Positions 58,030-64,000 of a stretch of DNA of 64,000 nt are shown piece after piece; within the stretch, counting starts at the first letter, position 1, and every line of letters begins with the position of its first letter. A program made the position numbers and the translations under genes. The stretch is from an uncultured Dehalococcoidia bacterium (GTDB lineage: Bacteria > Chloroflexota > Dehalococcoidia > Lucifugimonadales > CATQGZ01). The notes below the pieces were generated by a model. That model was not told where the DNA came from and searched no databases. It saw nothing but the letters and a program-made list of their open reading frames with translations. The stretch covers positions 310,001 through 374,000 of the forward strand of contig OY282365.1 of assembly GCA_958295685.1 (NCBI GenBank), read 5' to 3'.

Positions 58030-60741
58030 ATGACCATATCCCTCAAGATCGACGGCCATGACGTCCATGTCGCGGAAGGCTCCTCGGTGCTGGACGCCGT
58101 CAACGCCTCGGGGACGCGCCTCTCCCAACTCTGCAAGGACCAGGACATGGAGCCCATCGGCGCCTGCCGTACCTGCCTGGTGCAGATCGACGGACAGAGA
58201 GGATTCCCCGCGTCCTGCTCCCTTCCTGCAGCCGACGGCATGAAGGTCTGGACCGACACGCCCACGGTGAAAGACATACGGAAGGGCGTAGTCGAGCTGA
58301 CTCTGGGCATGTTGCCCAACTCGAACGGCGGCGGGTCGAACGGATACGATGAGCTCAGCGTGGCGGCTGAGCTGCACGGCATATCCTCGCCCAGATGGCA
58401 GGGGCGCGGCAGAGAGCCGGTCGACGCCAGCAACCCCGTCTTCGATATCGCCATGGACTCCTGCATCCTGTGCGGCCGATGCGCCAGGGGCTGCCAGGAA
58501 GGGGCCCAGTTCATCGGCGCCATCGACCTACTCGGCGCAGGACGAACCACCCGCATAGGCGCCTTCATGGACCGGCCGCTGGCAGACTCGATATGCACCA
58601 CGTGCGGCCAGTGCCTCTCGGTCTGTCCAACCGGCGCGATCCGGGTCAAGGAGACCCCTCCGAAGACAGCCAGGAGCGTCGCGACCACGTGCCCCTACTG
58701 CGGCGTCGGCTGCGGCATCCGAGCCCAGGTGGACGACACCGACAGGATCATCGAGATGCTGGACGACCCGGACAACCGGTCCAGCCTGGGGATGCTGTGC
58801 GTCAAGGGAAGGTTCGGCTACACGTTCGTCCACCACGAGGACAGGCTGACGGAGCCGCTCGTGCGCAAGAACGGCGTCCTGACCCCCACGCCCTGGGACG
58901 AGGCGCTGGACTACGTCGCCGAGCGGCTGGTCGAGTACCGCGGAGACTCGTTCGCCACCCTCTGCTCGGCCAAGGCCACGAATGAGGACGGCTACGTACA
59001 ACAGAAGCTCGCCCGTCTGCTGATGCAGAGCAACCACATCGACCACTGCACGCGGCTGTGCCACTCCCCGTCGGTCGAAGCCATGCTGGCCTCTCTCGGC
59101 AGCGGAGCCACGAGCAACTCATACGTCGATTACGAGGAGGCCGGATGCCTCGTGATCGCGGGGTCGGACGCCAACTCGAATCACCCCGTCGCGGCCGCAC
59201 GCATGAGGCGGGCCGTCGTTCAGCGCGGCGCCAAGCTCATCGTTATCAACCCGCGCCGCATCGACATGTGCGACTATGCGGACCTGTGGCTGCGCCCAAG
59301 GCCGGGCACCGACGTGGCCCTGCTCAACGCCATGGCCAAGGTGATCCTGGACGAGGGGCTCGCCGACGACCGGTTCGTGCGTGACCGGACTGAGGGGTTC
59401 GACGAGTGGCGTCAGGTGATCGAAAAGTACGACCCGGAATACGCCGAGCGGATCACGGGAGTCCCTGCCCGTGACATCGCGGAGGCCGCGCGCATCTACG
59501 CCAAGCCGCCGTTCAGCGGATCATGCCTCATATGGGGCATGGGCATCACACAGCACACCAACGGGACACCCAACGCCCACGGACTGCTGAACCTGGCGCT
59601 GGCCGCCGGTCAACTGGGAAAACCCGGCTCCGGCATCTCGCCCCTCCGAGGACAGAACAACGTCCAGGGATGCGGCGACGCAGGATGCCTCCCCAACGCC
59701 TTCCCGGGCTACCAGAACATCGACCCCGGCACGGTCGCGAAGTTCGAGAAGGCCTGGGGCGGCCACCCGCTCCCTCCCGAAGAAGGCCTCGTCATAACGG
59801 ACATAGTGAAGCAGATCACGACGGGCCGTATCAAGGCGATGTACGTGACCGGCGAGAACCCCCTCCTGAGCGAACCCGACCTCCACCACGCCGAGAAGGC
59901 TTTCAGAGCGCTCGACTTCCTGGTCGTCCAAGACATATTCATGCACGAAACCGCCGAAATAGCCGACGTGGTGCTGCCGGCGGCATCCTTCGCCGAGAAG
60001 GACGGCACGTTCACCAACAGCGAGCGGCGAGTCCAGCGAGTGCGCAAGGCGGTCGAACCCATCGGCGACTGCAGGCCGGACTGGGAGATCATCGCCGACC
60101 TCGGGCGCCGCCTGTCCGAAAGGCTCGGGCTCGGCTTGGAACAGGAGTTTACCTACTCCCATCCGTCGGAGCTATGGGACGAGATGGCCCGCCTGACACC
60201 GAGTCTGGCCGGCATATCCTACGAGCGGCTGGACCAGGAGGGCGGCATCCAGTGGCCCTGCCCTGACCAGGACCACCCAGGCACCAGGTTCCTCTACGAG
60301 AAAGACTTCCCGCGCGGCCCGCGCGCCAGGTTCGTCGCCTTTGACCAGGGCCCCCCAGCCCAGGAGATGCCGTCCAAGCGGTTCCCGCTGATACTGAACA
60401 CGGGACGGGTGCTGTACCACTGGCACGGCGGCACGATCACCCGCAGGGCCTCCGGACTGATGGCCCGCGCCCCTGAACTGCAGGTCGCGCTCAGCCCGGA
60501 GGACGGCGGGCGGTTCCAGGTGCGGAACGGCGAGTGGATCCGGCTCAAGTCACGGAGGGGCACCCTGGAAGGACGGGTCACTTACTCGGACAAGATGCGC
60601 TCCGGCGAGGTCTTCGTGCCGTTCGTCAAACTCCAGGAGCACGCCGCGAACTTCCTCACCAACTCCGCCCTTGACCCCGACTCGAAGATACCCGAATACA
60701 AGGTCTGCGCCGTGCGCATCGAGAAGATCGAGGCAGTATAA
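58030..60741 (+). CDS. formate dehydrogenase-type molybdopterin oxidoreductase alpha subunit
   Basis: This is a 903-aa cytoplasmic Mo/W-bis-PGD enzyme. An N-terminal 2Fe-2S domain (C35, C46, C49, C63) is followed by two 4Fe-4S motifs (CILCGRCARGC and CTTCGQCLSVCP). The FdhA domain begins with CPYCGVGCGIRAQV. The active-site residue is Cys, C344 in RLCHSPSV, where selenoenzymes have Sec. A molydopterin dinucleotide-binding domain is C-terminal. The ATG at 58030 has GGAG 6 nt upstream; ATG at 58003 is possible. No NuoEF-like partner is adjacent. Confidence 0.9.
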   Translation: MTISLKIDGHDVHVAEGSSVLDAVNASGTRLSQLCKDQDMEPIGACRTCLVQIDGQRGFPASCSLPAADGMKVWTDTPTVKDIRKGVVELTLGMLPNSNGGGSNGYDELSVAAELHGISSPRWQGRGREPVDASNPVFDIAMDSCILCGRCARGCQEGAQFIGAIDLLGAGRTTRIGAFMDRPLADSICTTCGQCLSVCPTGAIRVKETPPKTARSVATTCPYCGVGCGIRAQVDDTDRIIEMLDDPDNRSSLGMLCVKGRFGYTFVHHEDRLTEPLVRKNGVLTPTPWDEALDYVAERLVEYRGDSFATLCSAKATNEDGYVQQKLARLLMQSNHIDHCTRLCHSPSVEAMLASLGSGATSNSYVDYEEAGCLVIAGSDANSNHPVAAARMRRAVVQRGAKLIVINPRRIDMCDYADLWLRPRPGTDVALLNAMAKVILDEGLADDRFVRDRTEGFDEWRQVIEKYDPEYAERITGVPARDIAEAARIYAKPPFSGSCLIWGMGITQHTNGTPNAHGLLNLALAAGQLGKPGSGISPLRGQNNVQGCGDAGCLPNAFPGYQNIDPGTVAKFEKAWGGHPLPPEEGLVITDIVKQITTGRIKAMYVTGENPLLSEPDLHHAEKAFRALDFLVVQDIFMHETAEIADVVLPAASFAEKDGTFTNSERRVQRVRKAVEPIGDCRPDWEIIADLGRRLSERLGLGLEQEFTYSHPSELWDEMARLTPSLAGISYERLDQEGGIQWPCPDQDHPGTRFLYEKDFPRGPRARFVAFDQGPPAQEMPSKRFPLILNTGRVLYHWHGGTITRRASGLMARAPELQVALSPEDGGRFQVRNGEWIRLKSRRGTLEGRVTYSDKMRSGEVFVPFVKLQEHAANFLTNSALDPDSKIPEYKVCAVRIEKIEAV

Positions 60742-60742
60742 T
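60737..60742 (+). promoter_or_regulatory. -10 box overlapping the formate dehydrogenase stop
   Basis: TATAAT lies 6 nt before the ATG of the GrpB remnant, again a leaderless geometry. Confidence 0.45.
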
Positions 60743-60748
60743 AGCCTC

Positions 60749-60916
60749 ATGCCCCCGCCCGTCCTGATCGTCGACTACGACCCTCGATGGCCGGCCCAAT
60801 TCGAGTCCGCCCGACGCGCCATAGGACAAGCGTTAGGCTCACTCGTCGTCTCCATCGAACACTGTGGCGCGGGCGAAGGGGACACCCTACCTCCACGACG
60901 GAGCGCAAGTGAATGA
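60749..60916 (+). pseudogene. truncated GrpB/UPF0157 family remnant
   Basis: MPPPVLIVDYDPRWPAQFES and the following RAIGQALGSLVVSIEH match the N-terminal ~45 residues of GrpB (UPF0157) proteins. The conserved VGSTxVPGL that should follow IEH is missing; the frame continues as unrelated CGAGEGDTLPPRR and stops. The rest of the ~170-residue family is absent, so this is a deletion remnant with an intact promoter. Confidence 0.7.
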
Positions 60917-61578
60917 ACACCCCACTCAGCCGGATGCCCAAGCCGGAAGCGGCCCAGTACCGCGGGCGCCGAAAGCTCTTCATGGTGCCGGCCATCGCCT
61001 TCCCGCCGGGCGTCCCCGACGAGGCCCAGCGGCTCCAGGAGAACTACTGGAACGAAGTCCGAGACCACGTCGGCAATCTGGAGCGTTCTCTGGGCAGAGT
61101 CGCCCGCGTCTACCACGAAACCGTGTTCGCCGACGGCGAGGAGGGTATGACCCTCCTTCATGGCCTGAACCCGAAGGGCGGCCCGTTCATCCAGGCGATA
61201 TGCCGGTCGGGAGCGGTGCTGGAAGCGGTCGAGGACAGGGAGCTGGTCGAGGAGAGCTCGGACTGGCAGCGCTGCCTGTCCTTCGGCCTGGTCAGCGGCA
61301 AGGTGCGCGCCCTGGCGGTCGATTCCCTCCGGAAGACGGTCGCGAAGCGCTACGAACACGTCTCCGCGCGCATAGACGAGACGCTGGGAGACGGAGAGGT
61401 CGGCGCTCTGTTCGCCGGTGAAGACCACCGCATCCAGTTCCCGGACGACGTCCAGGTCTTCTACGTCGCGCCGCCCGCCCTCGATGCCCTCAAGAAATGG
61501 ATCGACGGCCAGGCGCGGGCCGCCGCCGCCAGGCCGGAGACCGCCGAGTCCCCAGAGCAGGACGAGAGACGGGAATAG
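60913..61578 (+). CDS. conserved protein of unknown function
   Basis: I do not recognise this 221-aa soluble protein. It has an Arg/Lys-rich start (YRGRRKLFMVPAIAFPPGVP), a central ARVYHETVFADGEEGMTLL, and VQVFYVAPPALDALKKWIDG near the end, with no membrane segment or signal. The C-terminus is Ala/Glu-rich. It lies 3 nt before the IlvD/Edd gene and may be cotranscribed. It appears well-formed, not a shadow frame. Confidence 0.75.
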   Translation: MNTPLSRMPKPEAAQYRGRRKLFMVPAIAFPPGVPDEAQRLQENYWNEVRDHVGNLERSLGRVARVYHETVFADGEEGMTLLHGLNPKGGPFIQAICRSGAVLEAVEDRELVEESSDWQRCLSFGLVSGKVRALAVDSLRKTVAKRYEHVSARIDETLGDGEVGALFAGEDHRIQFPDDVQVFYVAPPALDALKKWIDGQARAAAARPETAESPEQDERRE

Positions 61579-61581
61579 CCC

Positions 61582-63309
61582 ATGCAGGCCGGCCGGGCAG
61601 AGCGCCGCAGCCAGGCCTGGTTCGACACGCCCGAGCTCTACGGCTGGCTCAGACACGCGGCCCTCAAGGCCCAGGGCTTCACCGAAGACGCCTACCTGGG
61701 CAAGCCCGTAATCGGTATCTGCAACTCTTGGAGCGAACTCACCCACTGCAACGTCCACCTGCGCGGCCTGGCCGCCGCCGTCAAGAGAGGAGTATGGCAG
61801 GCCGGAGGCTTCCCGCTGGAGTTCCCCGTCATGTCCCTCGGCGAGTACAACATGCGCCCCACGACGATGCTCTATCGCAACCTGATGAGCATGGACGTGG
61901 AGGAATCCATCAGGGCGAACCCGCTGGATGGGGTGGTGCTGCTGGGGGGCTGTGACAAGACCACGCCCGCGCTCCTCATGGGCGCGGCCAGCGCCGACGT
62001 GCCAGCCATTCTGGTGACCGGCGGGCCGCAGCTCAAGGCAGCCTGGCGCGGCGAGGAGCTCGGCTCCTGCACCGACTGCCGACGGTATCGGCAGGAACTC
62101 AGGGCCGGGCGCATCACCGAACAGGACTGGGCAGACCTCCAGGACGGCATCATCCGCAGCCCCGGCCACTGCATGGTTATGGGAACGGCTTCGACCATGG
62201 CCGCGATGGGAGAATCCCTCGGCATAGCCCCGCCGGGCAATGCCGACGTCCCCGCCGCCGATTCGCGGCGCGCCAGGCTCGCCGAGTCGGCAGGGCGCCG
62301 CATCGTGGACATGGTTGACGAAGACCTGAGACCCTCGGCCCTGCTTACCGTGAACGCCTTCGAGAACGCCATCCGCACTCTGCACGCCATCGGAGGCTCC
62401 ACGAACGCCGTCATTCACCTCACGGCCATCGCGGGCAGGCTGGGAATCGACCTTCCCCCGGATCGATTCGGCGAGCTGTCCGACACGACGCCGCTGATCC
62501 TGGACATGAAGCCGTCCGGCCGCTTCCTCATGGAGGACCTGTTCAACGCCGGAGGTCTTCAGGCGGTGCTGAGGGAGATCAGCCACCTGCTATACGAGGA
62601 GGCTCCGACGGTCACCGGCAGGAGCCTCGGCCAGAACATCGCGGCGGCGCGGGTACATGATCGAGAGGTCGTCAGAACTGCCCGGCAGCCCATGGACCCC
62701 CAGGGCGGCCTCGCCGTCCTTCGCGGGTCGCTCGCGCCGGACGGAGCGCTCATCAGACAGAGCTCGGCGTCGCCCGAATTGCTGACCCACAGCGGCAGAG
62801 CCGTCGTCTTCGAGAGCCACGACGATGTCGAGGAGCGCGTCGACGACCCCGGCCTGGACGTGCGCCCCGATGATGTCCTGGTGCTCCGCAACGCAGGCCC
62901 GATCGGGGCGCCGGGAATGCCCGAATGGGGATTCCTGCCGCTGCCCAAGAAGCTGCTGGAGAGAGGAGTCCGTGACATGGTGAGGCTCAGCGACGCGCGG
63001 ATGAGCGGGACCGCCTTCGGCACGGTCGTCGTGCACGTCGCGCCAGAGTCCGCGGCAGGCGGGCCGCTGGCGGCGGTGCGCGGCGGCGATATGATCCGGC
63101 TGGACGTGCCAGCCCGCAGGCTGGACCTGCTGGTCGACCGGGGCGAGATCAGACGACGCCTGTCGGAGACCCCTCCGCCCAGCCCCCACTACGAGCGCGG
63201 CTACGGGTGGATGTTCACTCGGCACGTCCTCCAAGCCAACGAGGGCTGTGACTTCAACTTCCTGCGGGCTGGAGGAGCCGCGGAGCTATCAGGAGACCGA
63301 TCGACGTGA
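61582..63309 (+). CDS. IlvD/Edd family dehydratase, sugar-acid (pentonate) type
   Basis: This is a 575-aa 2Fe-2S dehydratase. Cys residues C56 (THCNVHL), C124 (GGCDKTTP) and C197 (GHCMVMG) are spaced as in L-arabinonate dehydratase (59/127/200). SLGEYNMRPTTMLYRNLMSM also favours the sugar-acid branch over branched-chain IlvD. It would convert a pentonate or similar acid to its 2-keto-3-deoxy product. No sugar-pathway partners are adjacent. Confidence 0.87.
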   Translation: MQAGRAERRSQAWFDTPELYGWLRHAALKAQGFTEDAYLGKPVIGICNSWSELTHCNVHLRGLAAAVKRGVWQAGGFPLEFPVMSLGEYNMRPTTMLYRNLMSMDVEESIRANPLDGVVLLGGCDKTTPALLMGAASADVPAILVTGGPQLKAAWRGEELGSCTDCRRYRQELRAGRITEQDWADLQDGIIRSPGHCMVMGTASTMAAMGESLGIAPPGNADVPAADSRRARLAESAGRRIVDMVDEDLRPSALLTVNAFENAIRTLHAIGGSTNAVIHLTAIAGRLGIDLPPDRFGELSDTTPLILDMKPSGRFLMEDLFNAGGLQAVLREISHLLYEEAPTVTGRSLGQNIAAARVHDREVVRTARQPMDPQGGLAVLRGSLAPDGALIRQSSASPELLTHSGRAVVFESHDDVEERVDDPGLDVRPDDVLVLRNAGPIGAPGMPEWGFLPLPKKLLERGVRDMVRLSDARMSGTAFGTVVVHVAPESAAGGPLAAVRGGDMIRLDVPARRLDLLVDRGEIRRRLSETPPPSPHYERGYGWMFTRHVLQANEGCDFNFLRAGGAAELSGDRST

Positions 63310-63310
63310 C

Positions 63311-63736
63311 TCACCCGACCGCCCAGGGGTTCATCACGTCGATCCCACATCCTTCGAAGCCTCTTGTGTCTCTCGTCGCTACCGATGCTCCCAGTGAGCG
63401 GGCGACCGCCGCGATCTGGCAGTCGGCCTGGCCTATAGGATTGCGGGCCGCTCGGCGGTCAGACGCAATGACGGCATACGCGCGGGCGGCCTCGCTGTCG
63501 AAGGGCAGGACGCGGTCCGTGAACAGCACGCGAAAGGCGTGTTCGGCCGCGGCGGCCAGCCCACGCCGGCGTTTCCCTTCGGGGAGGAACGCTATGCCGG
63601 CTCTGATCTCCGCCTCGGTGATGGTGGTGACGAACAGAGTGCTCGTAAGCTGCTCGTCGATCCATGCAAGCACCCTCGAATTGGGGCGGGCCTTCATGAA
63701 CTCGGAGACGACGTTGGTGTCGAGAACGAGTATCAC
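63311..63736 (-). CDS. PIN-domain toxin, FitB/VapC family
   Basis: This is a 141-aa PIN RNase toxin. The acidic active-site residues are Asp in LVLDTNVVSEF, Glu in ITEAEIRAG and Asp in GQADCQIAAVA, with TRDTRGFEGCGI at the end, as in FitB. I start at the GTG at 63736 (VILVLDTN), 7 nt after the antitoxin stop; longer frames overlap the antitoxin. Confidence 0.93.
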   Translation of the reverse strand: MILVLDTNVVSEFMKARPNSRVLAWIDEQLTSTLFVTTITEAEIRAGIAFLPEGKRRRGLAAAAEHAFRVLFTDRVLPFDSEAARAYAVIASDRRAARNPIGQADCQIAAVARSLGASVATRDTRGFEGCGIDVMNPWAVG

Positions 63737-63743
63737 CGGAAGG

Positions 63744-63992
63744 TCAGTCGAAGCGCGGGGGTTCGCGCATCGGCTCCCTCGGAGGGATGTCCAGTTCCAC
63801 GCCACCGTAGGGCTTGAACGTCTCGTGGATCGCCGTTCCGAGGTTTCTGGCGGGTGCCGTGTACCCCTCTTCCAGCGCCGCCCGCAGAATGTCACGGGCC
63901 TCCTGTTCCATAGAGTGGCCATTCTCAGCCGCTCTGACGCGCAGCCGCTTCTTCAGTCCTTCGTCCAGGTTTCGCACCGTGATGCTGACCAC
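63744..63992 (-). CDS. ribbon-helix-helix antitoxin, FitA/Phd-like partner
   Basis: This is an 82-aa RHH antitoxin. SITVRNLDEGLKKRLRVRAA and ENGHSMEQEARDILRAAL are the FitA DNA-binding fold. The C-terminal tail GGVELDIPPREPMREPPRFD is the toxin-binding part. It precedes the PIN toxin as usual and probably represses the pair by binding upstream, beyond the window edge. Confidence 0.93.
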   Translation of the reverse strand: MVSITVRNLDEGLKKRLRVRAAENGHSMEQEARDILRAALEEGYTAPARNLGTAIHETFKPYGGVELDIPPREPMREPPRFD

Positions 63993-64000
63993 GATTGCAC

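Noticed and set aside
59059..59061. Sec codon in the formate dehydrogenase
   Set aside because: The codon is TGC (Cys), with no in-frame TGA in the gene.
60864..61421. Alternative 185-aa frame beginning MARAKGTPYLHDGAQV
   Set aside because: Mostly a shadow of the 60913-61578 gene; the first 16 residues look protein-like but I could not assign them.

Overview
The window is a dense, high-GC bacterial chromosome segment. It most resembles an uncultured Chloroflexota lineage of the Dehalococcoidia/SAR202 kind. The reasons are the gene content (type-2 OMP decarboxylase, DUF951, DUF1385, DUF151), exported lipoproteins with long EV(K/E)V-type repeats, and frequent GTG/TTG starts. This placement is an inference from content; no rRNA or other decisive marker is present.

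Layout. 1-6.7 kb, minus strand: an F-type ATP synthase operon (AtpZ/I-like, a, c, b, delta, alpha, gamma, beta, start of epsilon) with a clear promoter. 6.8-8.6 kb: a DUF151 nuclease-like gene, a short DUF951 gene with no ATG/GTG/TTG start, and pyrF. 8.7-12 kb: a DNA glycosylase and molybdate transporter genes modABC. 12.0-12.7 kb: a 610-bp element with inverted ends and a target duplication. 12.7-18.0 kb: the nusA-ylxR-infB-rbfA-truB operon, without rimP. 18.2-20.1 kb: ribosomal proteins L21, L27 and L31, then DUF1385. 20.3-24.3 kb, minus: a cobalamin adenosyltransferase leading a histidine cluster (hisH, hisA, methyltransferase, hisF, hisIE). 25-31.4 kb, plus: an APC permease, DUF1801, FluC and two ABC-2 exporter pairs. 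31.4-41.5 kb: MFS/ClpS/lipoprotein, a peptide-type ABC importer, an M19 peptidase-like protein, an alcohol dehydrogenase and a homocysteine methyltransferase-like protein. 41.9-54 kb: an Lhr helicase, an M20 hydrolase, fused Sat-CysC, PlsY, a carboxymuconolactone decarboxylase-family protein and nicotinate phosphoribosyltransferase. 54.2-55.6 kb: a two-domain selenoprotein. 55.7-64 kb: BioY, ThiL, a formate dehydrogenase-like oxidoreductase, a GrpB remnant, an IlvD/Edd sugar-acid dehydratase and a FitAB/VapBC toxin-antitoxin pair.

Two things stand out. First, the lipoprotein at 54152-55561 has two peroxiredoxin-like domains. Each carries an in-frame TGA at the active-site position (U-T-Y-C), and each TGA is followed at the same distance by a SECIS-like hairpin. 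Second, five intergenic copies of an undescribed element share one architecture: a TTGACA-N17-TAnnnT promoter, a start codon exactly 6 nt downstream, an array of short words at roughly 10-12 nt spacing, a conserved CAGCTACGA(A/G)ATG core, and a tail complementary to the words. In one family the words are GTGTCGCA; in the other they are GTCCCA/GTTCCA. The tail changes to match, which is the pattern of a maintained RNA or single-stranded DNA fold. A sixth site keeps only the promoter module, upstream of a nucleoside deoxyribosyltransferase gene. One copy lies in a TIR/TSD-bounded element and contains a relic of a REP-associated (HUH) transposase.

Leaderless transcription looks common here: several genes have a -10 box 6-9 nt before the start codon. 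I saw no tRNA, rRNA or CRISPR array.
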